Assembly: GCA_947089145.1 (NCBI GenBank)
Contig: CAMUJH010000011.1
Location: 20,655-84,654, forward strand
Source of the DNA: an uncultured Hungatella sp.
Lineage (GTDB): Bacteria > Bacillota > Clostridia > Lachnospirales > Lachnospiraceae
Length of the DNA stretch: 64,000 nt
Direction of reading: 5' to 3'
A program made the translations under genes and the position numbers. Positions 43,617-51,943 of the stretch are shown here, one piece after another. The notes below the pieces were generated by a model. That model was given only the letters and a program-made list of their open reading frames with translations. It did no database searches and was not told the origin of the DNA. Position 1 is the stretch's first letter. The number at the start of each line of letters is the position of its first letter.

Positions 43617-45545
43617 TTACTCCATGATTCTCTCTACAAACTCCTCATAAGGGCAGTCCTGTACCAGACTTTCCAGCTGCCTTGGACTGCTGATAATATT
43701 GGAAACCCAGTCAAAAAAAATTTTGATCATTCTCTGATCGCTCTCATTAATGGCAAACAGCATGGCCAGCCGCACCTCGAAGCCGCCCCATTTCACCGGC
43801 TGTCCCAGCTGCGCCACGGCGATGGTGGACTTGCTGGCATAGGCCTGAAACGCATGGGGGACTGCCAGCGCATTGGCAAAGGACGTAGGGCTTAACCGCT
43901 CTCTCTCCAGGACGGAATCCTGAAAGCCCTTATGCACCACCCCTTCTTTTTCCAGCTTGCCGCACAAGACTCCGATAACCTCCTGAGGCGTCTGGCATAT
44001 CAGGTTCCTGTGGTAATGTTCCTTTCGCACCAAATGGCCTATGTGGGAGGCAAATTCCAGCCGGAACCTGTTTTTGTCCAGCTTGTTCAAGGCCTCCAGA
44101 ATCCTGGCCTCTGTCTCGGAATCCACAAACACGCTGACAGGCACCGTCAGAATGTTCAGGGCGTGATCAATGGCAGTGGTGGTGAGGATCAGATCCGGCG
44201 CAATCCTGTTTACCTCGGCCTCCTCAAAGTAGCTGCACCGCTTTACGATCTCCATCCGCTCCCTAAACATCTCCATGATCCGCTTCTCGCACATGTCAAA
44301 AAACGTCTGGTTATAAGGCATGATCATCATGGCCCTGTATTTCCGGACAGAGTTCAGCCGCTCGCTGGCCGCCCCCAAATGGAGGGCCAGGAATCCGCTT
44401 TCCATGTCCGCAATGGCGATCCCCAGCTCCTCTTCCAGATACCCGGTGATGCAGACTCCCATCTCGAATATCAGCGGATAGTTCTGCTTGATCTCCTCCA
44501 GGAAAATATCCTCCAGCGCCATCTGGCTTCTGGCCCTCTCTATGAGGCTGTGGATATGCATCTTAAGCCCCGCCGCCAGATCCTCATCGTCCCGGTAATC
44601 TACGCCGAACACCTCCATAAGCCGCATAAGGGAGCCTTCTACCAGGCGCCGGGTGTTAAGCCACCGCTCCCCCAGCTTAATGTGATCGCTGGCATAGTTT
44701 GACGCCCGCCGCCCCATGATCACCAGGGCGAACATCCCCACTTCTCCCCCTTTTACCTTGATATGGAGCCTTTTGGCGATCCGCTCGAAAAACGTGTTGG
44801 CAATCTGATACTCAATGGTATCTTCCAGCCCTGGCTGCGTTTCCTCCATCTGGACATAGTGACAGGCGCTGATCCGCTCAATGCTGGTTCCCGCGTGGAC
44901 AATAAGCATGGGGAACATGGACTGGTGGATAGAATAATCATACTCTTCCAGCACCTGCTCAAAAATATCCTTCACTTCAATGAGATCAAAATTTTTATAC
45001 AGATGGGCCAGCCTGTTCAAATTCAGGAAATTCTCCTGAACTTCCGCCACCAGAAGATCCCTGTAAAACTTCCGTTTCATATGCTCGTCACCCTGAAGGG
45101 AGATGCATTCCAGGTTTTTTACCAGTCTCAGCCCTGCATACGGCTCGATCATCTTCCTTATCCGCTTCAGATCATTCTGGATGGAATATTCGCTGACGTA
45201 AATCTGGCTCTGCAGCTTGGTCAGGTTTAGCTCTCTGTTTTCAAACAGCAGCTTCTGAATCATGTAGATGCACCTGGCCCCCGGCGTCTGAGGAATTTCG
45301 CCGGCTTTGGCCAGGCCGGACGGACGGCCTGGGACCCCCGTCTCCTCCTGCCGCCTGGTAGTCCGGTATCCCTTTCTCACATTGGACTCGATCCTCATGC
45401 CTCCCGGCTGCCGGTTCACTGCGTCCACGTCGGAGCGGATGGTCCTGTCTGTTACCTTTAAAAGTTCCGCCAGCTCCCGGCTGGTCATCCAGTCCTGCTT
45501 CTCTGCCAGCAATTCAAGGAGCCTTTCCTGCCTGTCGTTCAACAT
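43617..45545 (-). CDS. PRD-containing PTS transcriptional activator (LicR/BglG family)
   Basis: A 642-residue protein. The N-terminal HTH reads KVTDRTIRSDVDAVNRQ, then a second HTH-like region near residue 120. Two PTS regulation domains follow with His in MLIVHAGTSIERI and LALHLGAASERL. A GatB/IIB-like domain (RAMMIMPYNQTFF...) lacks the usual phosphorylated Cys. The C-terminal IIA-like domain has His in LAVPHAFQ. Phosphorylation of PRD and IIA His residues sets activity in such proteins. CAGGAGG precedes the ATG. It lies directly upstream of the PTS genes it probably activates. Confidence 0.88.
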   Translation of the reverse strand: MLNDRQERLLELLAEKQDWMTSRELAELLKVTDRTIRSDVDAVNRQPGGMRIESNVRKGYRTTRRQEETGVPGRPSGLAKAGEIPQTPGARCIYMIQKLLFENRELNLTKLQSQIYVSEYSIQNDLKRIRKMIEPYAGLRLVKNLECISLQGDEHMKRKFYRDLLVAEVQENFLNLNRLAHLYKNFDLIEVKDIFEQVLEEYDYSIHQSMFPMLIVHAGTSIERISACHYVQMEETQPGLEDTIEYQIANTFFERIAKRLHIKVKGGEVGMFALVIMGRRASNYASDHIKLGERWLNTRRLVEGSLMRLMEVFGVDYRDDEDLAAGLKMHIHSLIERARSQMALEDIFLEEIKQNYPLIFEMGVCITGYLEEELGIAIADMESGFLALHLGAASERLNSVRKYRAMMIMPYNQTFFDMCEKRIMEMFRERMEIVKRCSYFEEAEVNRIAPDLILTTTAIDHALNILTVPVSVFVDSETEARILEALNKLDKNRFRLEFASHIGHLVRKEHYHRNLICQTPQEVIGVLCGKLEKEGVVHKGFQDSVLERERLSPTSFANALAVPHAFQAYASKSTIAVAQLGQPVKWGGFEVRLAMLFAINESDQRMIKIFFDWVSNIISSPRQLESLVQDCPYEEFVERIME

Positions 45546-45630
45546 GATTACCTCCTGTGTCACTTACGTCCTTTTCCCATGAATGTCTTTATCATAGCTG
45601 GAAAACAGGAGGGGCGGAAGACAAACAAGG

Positions 45631-45647
45631 TTCCTACCTATTAGGAA
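45631..45647. promoter_or_regulatory. Palindromic operator upstream of the PRD activator gene (TTCCTA-N5-TAGGAA)
   Basis: TTCCTA and TAGGAA with five bases between, identical half-sites to 43447-43463. Centred near -55 of a possible start at 45584 (TATGAT at 45591-45596). Suggests autoregulation by the PRD activator. Confidence 0.65.
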
Positions 45648-45650
45648 AAA

Positions 45651-45681
45651 AGGGGAACTTTCCTCTTATAAAAGTTCCCCT
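45651..45681 (-). terminator. Terminator overlapping the HPr stop codon
   Basis: A 10-bp stem (45651-45660 / 45672-45681) whose loop holds the stop codon of the HPr gene. It is followed by TTTTTT on the minus strand. It separates HPr from the activator gene. Confidence 0.7.
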
Positions 45682-45923
45682 GCCAATGTCTTCAGTTCTT
45701 CTGCCGTCTTCTCCTCTGTCGCTCCCTCCACCCTGAATTCCAAAACGTCTCCGCACTTGGCCCTCAGCCTCATAAGCTCCATAAGCTGTCTGGCATTGAC
45801 GGCCTTGTCCCTGCAGGCCACATGGACCCTGCACCCGTCTCCCCTGCAAAACTGCGCAAGGTTGGCTGCGTTTATGGCGTGGAGTCCGTTGGGATCAGAA
45901 ATCTTATGTGTAAATATAACCAT
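45666..45923 (-). CDS. HPr-family phosphocarrier lacking the regulatory serine
   Basis: An 85-residue HPr. The active-site His is His15 in PNGLHAINAA, so phosphotransfer should work. At position 46, normally the Ser phosphorylated by HPr kinase, it has Gln (NARQLMEL). It therefore seems to be a PTS-dedicated HPr that escapes carbon-catabolite control. The start at 45923 has GGAGGAAGG upstream. It is the first gene of the locus. Confidence 0.87.
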   Translation of the reverse strand: MVIFTHKISDPNGLHAINAANLAQFCRGDGCRVHVACRDKAVNARQLMELMRLRAKCGDVLEFRVEGATEEKTAEELKTLAGELL

Positions 45924-46054
45924 ACCTTCCTCCAATCTGCTGATCGCTGATCAGATATCGTCTGGCTACATTATATCAATATTAGAGACGTAAATCAACA
46001 GGTTCTCGGTTTTTGGCCAAGGGGGCGCCAGGCGTACTTACCCTCCTGCCCGAT

Positions 46055-46073
46055 GGCGGCCAGCCAGGCCGCC
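46055..46073. other. Perfect hairpin after the phosphatase frame
   Basis: A 7-bp stem, GGCGGCC/GGCCGCC, with a 5-base loop, directly after the downstream reading frame of the phosphatase. No T-run follows on either strand; terminator function is doubtful. Confidence 0.4.
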
Positions 46074-46074
46074 T

Positions 46075-46711
46075 TCAGGCTCTTTCATAAAGAGAAGCAA
46101 TCTCCCTAGGGCCAAGCCCTTGGGCTCCGTCCAGGCGCCACACCCCGTCCGTGCAGGAGAAAACGCCGTTAAAACCATTCGGCAGCTTCACCAATCCCTT
46201 CTTTGCCATAGGCCCCGCTGTCAACCCCCAGCAAAATCCTCTGCATCCACAGCCACGCTGCGCCATGGGAAACAATCAGGATTTCATCCCCATCACCGCG
46301 CTCTTCATAGATCCTTTCATACGTTTCCTTTATACGCTTTCCAAAAGTCTCATCACTGTCACCGCCGCAGTCGTCCCAGTGAATGCCGTTTCCCCGCCTG
46401 CGGTTGATTTCCTCCAAATGCGCATCCACCTTTACGCCCTCCCAGGTTCCGAAGTTAACCTCTTTCAGCCCCTTTCGCTCATAAACCGGAATATTCCGCC
46501 CTTCCACGATAATGGCGCAGGTATCCCGGCATCGCTCGCTGGTTGACACGTAAGCCGCTTTAAACGGCACACGTTTTAACAGTTCTTTCGCTTCCTCTGC
46601 ATCACCAATGCCCTTATCCGTCAGCGGAGAATCGCACCATCCCTGCATCCGATTGAGAACATTGAACAGCGTCTCTCCATGACGCACATAATAAAACGTT
46701 ACTTTTTTCAC
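46075..46711 (-). pseudogene. Histidine phosphatase-family gene with a frameshift near its 3' end
   Basis: The N-terminal 170 or so residues are intact: TFYYVRHGETLFNVLNRMQG with the phosphoryl-accepting His, and LIVSHGAAWLWMQ with the second catalytic His. Reading then breaks off as GIGEAAEWF at 46169. The expected C-terminus (KLPNGFNGVFSCTDGVWRLD) continues in another frame to 46075. A one-base difference around 46190-46215 would restore one gene of about 211 residues. The GTG start at 46711 is inferred from a GAGG. Both catalytic His are upstream of the break, so a shortened active protein is possible. Confidence 0.72.
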
Positions 46712-46721
46712 TCTCCACACC

Positions 46722-47498
46722 TCATCCGGCATCAAAAGGCCTGTGCTGAATATGATTGTTTTCATCAATTACAAACGCATTGGCAAAATTGCCACCCATA
46801 ATGTTATCAATCTCTTGTTTCATGCCCGTATCCTCTGCCACCAGAATCTGTTTATAAATCTCCATCTCAAACTTATAGAACGGATAATCGCAGCCCATAA
46901 ACACCTTGTCCGGACAATTAGCCAGCGCCCGTCTCACAGCGGCATAAGAGCAGATGGCCGTGTCAAGGTATACGTTGGGAATGCGCCTGGCCACATCAAC
47001 GGCATATTTGGTAGACATGACTTCCCCCATATGGGCCATCTGAATCAGTACATTGGGAAAACTCCTCCCCAGCCTTTCAAACATAGACGGATGATTGCGG
47101 AAATCCTCGCTGGCGCAGTGGATAACCGCATAGGACTGTCTCTCCTCCAGAATCTGAAAAATAGGGCTTAACAGCACAATATCCGCGACACAAAAATTAG
47201 AAACATAAGGGTGAAGCTTCACGCCCTGAAAATTCAGCTTGTCCAGACAGTACAAAAGCTGGTCTGCGCAGTCTCTCTCCCTGGGTCCCACATAGGCCAG
47301 GGGAAACATTCTGTCCCGATAAGGCGCAATGGCTTCAGCCAGCCTCTTCTGATTCTCCAGCCCTGCGCCGAAGGTAAAGCAAACAATTTTGTCAATGCCG
47401 TTTAAGTCCATGGACCGGATGACATTCTCCGGTCTGGACATAGGGTTCTCTCCCTCTTTCACGGCAATATGCACATGAGCGTCAATACGCATTTCCAT
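46722..47498 (-). CDS. Amidohydrolase-family TIM-barrel hydrolase
   Basis: About 258 residues. The N-terminal MEMRIDAHVHIAV gives the HxH metal motif. VIHCASEDFRNHPS and VLIQMAHMGEVM hold further His ligands, and FMGCDYPFYKFEMEI holds the late Asp. This is the amidohydrolase-2/PHP-like class that often acts on lactones or decarboxylates ring acids. It follows the sugar-isomerase gene without a gap. In this locus it could act on a sugar lactone or on the released aglycone. Confidence 0.8.
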   Translation of the reverse strand: MEMRIDAHVHIAVKEGENPMSRPENVIRSMDLNGIDKIVCFTFGAGLENQKRLAEAIAPYRDRMFPLAYVGPRERDCADQLLYCLDKLNFQGVKLHPYVSNFCVADIVLLSPIFQILEERQSYAVIHCASEDFRNHPSMFERLGRSFPNVLIQMAHMGEVMSTKYAVDVARRIPNVYLDTAICSYAAVRRALANCPDKVFMGCDYPFYKFEMEIYKQILVAEDTGMKQEIDNIMGGNFANAFVIDENNHIQHRPFDAG

Positions 47499-47508
47499 CA
47501 TCCCTTTC

Positions 47509-48429
47509 TCACCCGACAAAGTTACGCAGATATCTTGTGCTTAACACGACAGACCGCTTCACATCCTCCGCGGAACCCTCAAAGGCTTTATCCTCAACCT
47601 CAATGCAGCTGCATCCGTCATATCCGATATCCGTAAGGGCCGAAACGTATTTGCCCCAGTCCACATCCCCCAGTCCCGGAAGCTTCGGGGACATAAAATC
47701 CAGCGGATATCCCATAATGCCTGTCTGTTTCAGACGATCCGGATAAATCTTGATATCTTTATAATGTACATGGAAAATCTTATCTTTAAACTCATAAATC
47801 GGCTGAATATAGTCAATCATCTGCCACACAAAATGAGAGGGATCATAGTTAAGCCCCAGATTCTTACTTGGCAGAATCTCAAACACTTTTCTCCAAATGG
47901 CAGGCGTGGTCATCAGATTCTGTCCTCCCGGCCACTGATCGGCTCCGAATAACATAGGGCAGTTTTCGATGGCGATTTTCACCTTCTTCTCTTCCGCCAG
48001 GGCGATTATGGGCGGCCAGATTTCCTTTACCAGTTCCAGGTTCTCCTCCACGGTCTTTGACTGATCCCGGCCGATAAAGGTAGTAACCATATTAATTCCC
48101 AGTTTCGCGGAGGCGCAGATAAGCTTCTTTATATGTTCTACGGCAATCTCCCGCTTCTCAAGATTCCCATCCATGGTATTGGGGTAATAGGCAAGAGATG
48201 AAATCTTTACCTTCTTCTGTTTTGCGTAATCCAGGATATGCCTAGCATACCCCTCATCCTCCAATACCCTCTCCACATCAATATGGCTGACTCCGGCATA
48301 CCTCCGTTCCGCCTTCCCGGCAGGCCAGCACGCCACCTCCACGCACTCCAGCCCGGCATCCGCCACCAAATCCATCATTTTCTCATAATTCATTCCATCC
48401 GCAATCGCACTTACAAGTCCCAGTAACAT
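47509..48429 (-). CDS. Sugar phosphate isomerase/epimerase family protein
   Basis: A 306-residue xylose-isomerase-like TIM barrel. Metal-site candidates are Glu in VKIAIENCPMLF, Asp and His in GLNYDPSHFVWQMID, His in KIFHVHYKDIK and Glu in CSCIEVEDKAFEG. It is a separate protein from the 377-residue partner at 59846. It might convert the keto-sugar released from a C- or O-glycoside. Good AGGAGAGAG site. Confidence 0.84.
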   Translation of the reverse strand: MLLGLVSAIADGMNYEKMMDLVADAGLECVEVACWPAGKAERRYAGVSHIDVERVLEDEGYARHILDYAKQKKVKISSLAYYPNTMDGNLEKREIAVEHIKKLICASAKLGINMVTTFIGRDQSKTVEENLELVKEIWPPIIALAEEKKVKIAIENCPMLFGADQWPGGQNLMTTPAIWRKVFEILPSKNLGLNYDPSHFVWQMIDYIQPIYEFKDKIFHVHYKDIKIYPDRLKQTGIMGYPLDFMSPKLPGLGDVDWGKYVSALTDIGYDGCSCIEVEDKAFEGSAEDVKRSVVLSTRYLRNFVG

Positions 48430-48444
48430 CGTTCTCTCTCCTTT

Positions 48445-49128
48445 TTATTTTATTTGTTTATTTTGCAAAGCGGCCATCCGTTTATCCGGATTTACCTGCC
48501 TTTGAACCTGCTCCAATACCATTCTGATCCAGCTGATTGTCTTTCCCACAAAGATTGCCGATAAAACCGTTGCCACTCCAAAGCCCCGAATCTTCTTTAA
48601 AAAAACAATTCCCAGAACCATAGAGATTATCACGCAAAAACCATCATAATAAATCTTTCCCTTTCCCAGCTCAAGGCCTGTCCTGTCACAGAAACATTTA
48701 ACAACCCCATCCGGCGGGTTCTGAATCAAATCCATCCGAAGCATACAGACCATTCCCAATGCGGTAAAAAATATACTGAGAGCCAGCGCCGTAATTTGAT
48801 AAACCAGATGATTCCCGTCAAATACCACCTGCCTTTGAAAAAAATCAATGACAATGCCAAACATAAGGCCAAGAGGAATCTGCAGATAAATTTTCACATC
48901 CCACGCCTTCTTCATCAGAACCAGCTGAATGGCGGTGTTTATCATATGAAACAGCATGGTCAGTTTCCCAAAGCTTAATCCCGTCATTTCCTCCAGTACA
49001 AACGGAATACTGCTGACCGGAGAAATTCCAAGATTACATTTCTTGCACAAAACAATCCCAAGAGACACCGCCATGACTCCAAAACAGTAAATCAGCATCC
49101 TCCAAATACCGGACTTCCCATGATTCAT
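48445..49128 (-). CDS. YczE/YyaS/YitT-family integral membrane protein
   Basis: A 227-residue protein with about five membrane helices (MLIYCFGVMAVSLGIVLCKK, ...IYLQIPLGLMFGIVIDFF). No soluble domain. Function unknown. It is first in a short unit with the sugar-isomerase and amidohydrolase genes; a TATAAT at 49168-49173 on the minus strand could be its -10. Confidence 0.75.
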   Translation of the reverse strand: MNHGKSGIWRMLIYCFGVMAVSLGIVLCKKCNLGISPVSSIPFVLEEMTGLSFGKLTMLFHMINTAIQLVLMKKAWDVKIYLQIPLGLMFGIVIDFFQRQVVFDGNHLVYQITALALSIFFTALGMVCMLRMDLIQNPPDGVVKCFCDRTGLELGKGKIYYDGFCVIISMVLGIVFLKKIRGFGVATVLSAIFVGKTISWIRMVLEQVQRQVNPDKRMAALQNKQIK

Positions 49129-49238
49129 CCCCGTATTCCCACCTTTCTTTCCATCTGTGTTATCTCTATTATAATGATTCCTTCCTTTATCTTCTTCCCG
49201 TTAATCATCCCAAATCATCTCAATTTTGGACAAAAAAA

Positions 49239-49265
49239 GGATGTATTCTCTGCCGGAATACACCC
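49239..49265 (-). terminator. Terminator after the AraC-GH39 gene
   Basis: A 10-bp stem (49239-49248 / 49256-49265, one G-U pair) followed by TTTTTTT on the minus strand. Confidence 0.8.
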
Positions 49266-49308
49266 TTTTACTGGAAATGCCAAGAATTGATATCTTTTTT
49301 TCAACCTT

Positions 49309-51768
49309 CTATTTCATAAGTATGTGGACATACTGGATTTCATCCGGTTCCAGCCGGATATCAAACTCCAAAGCGCCGTTTTTTGCTGTTTCCTTACTGA
49401 TGGAAATTGCGCTGGTACTGGCATTTTTCAGATACTCCATTTCCCTCATGGTCAGGTTCGGCTCCATATTTAAATTCTTCCAGTTATCCTGAACACTGCC
49501 GCAATTCTGGTTCAGACAATTTCTCTTGATTGTATAAACTCCGTCTGCCATATGAACGAACTTCATATGAAGCGTCAGGCACTCCCGGTCATCCTTAATC
49601 ATAGGCAAATCCTTAATCTGAAGCTTGTCCTCATCCGTAACATAATAATAGTAATTGGGCTTTTTCATATTATGGCAGACAAGACGGATGGAGCCGCGTT
49701 CGCTGCGGGTTACCAGAAAATTAGGATTTTCCTGAAGGACTTTGGGGTAAAGCCGGTTTAAAAATTCCGCGGCATAGTATGCGGGCTTTGTGATTCCGTC
49801 CCTTGACAGCAAGCCGCAGCCGCCAAACAGCACCATTCCGGTGTCCTGGTCATCTGCGTAAGCATCCGTAAACAGCCAGTGCCCCATAAGCTTAACTTTT
49901 CCCAGGCAGGAAATACCGTTGTACAGCATATATGCGCCTTTCATACAGCTGTCATTGACCACGTTCCGGTTGGACAAAGTTAAGCTGTACTCCGATACAT
50001 GAAGCTCCGCTTCCGGAAAATCGGCCTTTTCCATGGCATTCCTGGCCAGTTCAATATTATGAAGGACAAATTCCATATCCGTGTTTCGTTTTTCGTAATA
50101 TACGTCCCCCTCTTTCTCCTGTATGTAAGGATAGCAGCTTAAAGAAATAAAATCCGGAAGCTCCTTTTCCCGTTTCCATACGGTCAAAATCTGCGCAAAT
50201 CCATTTTCCCCGTAAAGCCTTACGGGAAATCCGCCGCCGCCGATTTGAACCTGGGGCAGACATTGACGGAAAATCCCGGCGATGATACTGAAATACTGGA
50301 AATACTGTTTATGCCCTTCCTCTGCCATGGCTTTATAGCTGTAAGCCTCCAGAGTATGATAATGGACATTGGTATCCTCCCAATATTCAAAATACCAGCC
50401 GGACACTTCTTTAGAACCATAGCGGTTCACAAAATTGGTGATAAGCCCCCGGTAAAACTCTTCCATCTCCCTGACAGAAGCAAATACGGGCTCCCTCTTT
50501 TCTTCCTTTACTGCTTTCCCGGTGGTCTTTAAAATGCGGATGGGCTTAAATCCCAGTTCTATATAGGGTTTTAAATGATTTTTTACCAGAAAATCCGTCA
50601 CTTTGTTCAGCCGGCTGAAATTCTGCTGCTCCTTTTTCGCATGAAGGTCAATATACAATTCCGGCGCGTAAATATCCCAAAACCTGACATATTCAAACCC
50701 CATCCGTGACCGATAAGATAAGATCTGTTCCTGAAAAATAGCATTCATCAGATCTATTGCGGCCCCTGCGTTGATCATCCGGCAGCAATAGCCATCCCAC
50801 TTTTTTTCACCCCAGACTTCCACATCAATCTCTGCTGTCTGTTCCCACAGTTTCTCTTCCTTTATCCCATTGGACAGCCTTTTCTCCAGATACTCATCCA
50901 CCTTTTTCCGAATCAGGTCTTTTGTCCTCTGTTCCTGGGCCGCGTTCTCGTTCCGGTATGTTCTTTTCTGCCTGCGGAATTCCGAAGGAGTCATCTCATA
51001 TGCCTTTTTAAACACCTTGTTGTATGCGGCAACGCTGGCAAACCCATTATCCAGCGCAATCTTCATCACAGAGTCATCGGAATACATCAGATCCTCCATG
51101 GCCCGGTTCAGGCGGACCGTATTCAGCAGTTCCATAAAGTTAATCCCGCACTGCTGTTTGATATATTTCGATACATAAATCGGCGATAAATATAAATGTT
51201 TCGCAATATCCTCCAACATAATGTTCTGACGGTAATTTGCCCGGATATACGAAAAGATTTCCTGGATACGGGCATCATTTTTATTGTTTTCCGCCTCATA
51301 CTGTACATGATCTTCCGTCAAAAGAAAATTCTCTGACAACGTATGCAAAAGCTGATAATACATGCTGTTCATATAAAGCCTGTTTTTCCTCTGATCCCCC
51401 ATGGACTGATTCAATATTCTGACAATCAGCCTTCGTATCTCCTGGTATGCGTCATTATGGTCAATGGTGGAATTGCACCAGAAAAGAATCTGCTCCTGTC
51501 CCAGCAGTTCCCGCGCTTTCATATGGGAAATCAGAAACCTGGCCGCAACCATCTCCTGGCTGCCATTATAACTGTGCTTTCTGTTAATATTTACCACGAG
51601 CATATCCCCTGGCGATAACTGATAAACATTCTCATCAATGGCAATCACCAGCTTCCCGCTGATCACAAACAGAAACTCAAAGTTTTCATGAGAATGAAAC
51701 GCCATGTGCCGTTCCGTAATAAAATCCAACTCCACCAGCGCGTCATTCTTCATATAGTTCCGTTCCAT
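49309..51768 (-). CDS. AraC-family regulator fused to a GH39-like domain
   Basis: An 819-residue fusion. The N-terminal cupin reads HMAFHSHENFEFLFVISGKL. An AraC-type double HTH at about residues 170-270 includes YLSPIYVSKYIKQQCGINF and NGFASVAAYNKVFKKAYEMT. The C-terminal 500 residues resemble beta-xylosidase family GH39. The acid/base site, normally W-N-E-P, reads WEDTN, so the catalytic Glu is replaced; the nucleophile-type Glu (HVSEYS) seems present. It probably senses a glycoside, without being an active hydrolase. It stands between the transport operon and the isomerase unit. Confidence 0.87.
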   Translation of the reverse strand: MERNYMKNDALVELDFITERHMAFHSHENFEFLFVISGKLVIAIDENVYQLSPGDMLVVNINRKHSYNGSQEMVAARFLISHMKARELLGQEQILFWCNSTIDHNDAYQEIRRLIVRILNQSMGDQRKNRLYMNSMYYQLLHTLSENFLLTEDHVQYEAENNKNDARIQEIFSYIRANYRQNIMLEDIAKHLYLSPIYVSKYIKQQCGINFMELLNTVRLNRAMEDLMYSDDSVMKIALDNGFASVAAYNKVFKKAYEMTPSEFRRQKRTYRNENAAQEQRTKDLIRKKVDEYLEKRLSNGIKEEKLWEQTAEIDVEVWGEKKWDGYCCRMINAGAAIDLMNAIFQEQILSYRSRMGFEYVRFWDIYAPELYIDLHAKKEQQNFSRLNKVTDFLVKNHLKPYIELGFKPIRILKTTGKAVKEEKREPVFASVREMEEFYRGLITNFVNRYGSKEVSGWYFEYWEDTNVHYHTLEAYSYKAMAEEGHKQYFQYFSIIAGIFRQCLPQVQIGGGGFPVRLYGENGFAQILTVWKREKELPDFISLSCYPYIQEKEGDVYYEKRNTDMEFVLHNIELARNAMEKADFPEAELHVSEYSLTLSNRNVVNDSCMKGAYMLYNGISCLGKVKLMGHWLFTDAYADDQDTGMVLFGGCGLLSRDGITKPAYYAAEFLNRLYPKVLQENPNFLVTRSERGSIRLVCHNMKKPNYYYYVTDEDKLQIKDLPMIKDDRECLTLHMKFVHMADGVYTIKRNCLNQNCGSVQDNWKNLNMEPNLTMREMEYLKNASTSAISISKETAKNGALEFDIRLEPDEIQYVHILMK

Positions 51769-51840
51769 ATCCCATGCCCCTTTCCCAGAATGTAACCGTT
51801 CAGATAACCCTTGAACCAATGTCATTCCTTGTCACAAACC

Positions 51841-51869
51841 ATTGTAACCTTTCCCCGGATTATTTGCAA
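51841..51869 (-). promoter_or_regulatory. Promoter of the AraC-GH39 gene
   Basis: On the minus strand TTGCAA (51864-51869) and TACAAT (51841-51846) are 17 bases apart, giving a start near 51834 and a leader of about 66 bases. Confidence 0.6.
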
Positions 51870-51885
51870 CTTTTATGGTGGAAAA

Positions 51886-51933
51886 GGCCTGGGCGTTACT
51901 TTTCATGCCTGTCAGAAACGTAACGCTCAGGCC
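51886..51933 (-). terminator. Terminator of the C-glycoside/transport operon
   Basis: A 14-bp stem (51886-51899 / 51920-51933, one mismatch or G-U) followed by a TTTT tail on the minus strand, 11 bases past the oxidoreductase stop. Confidence 0.75.
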
Positions 51934-51943
51934 TGGAACCCCT

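Noticed and set aside
49309-51768. Active beta-xylosidase
   Set aside because: The acid/base Glu motif is altered and the protein is fused to an AraC DNA-binding region with no signal peptide.
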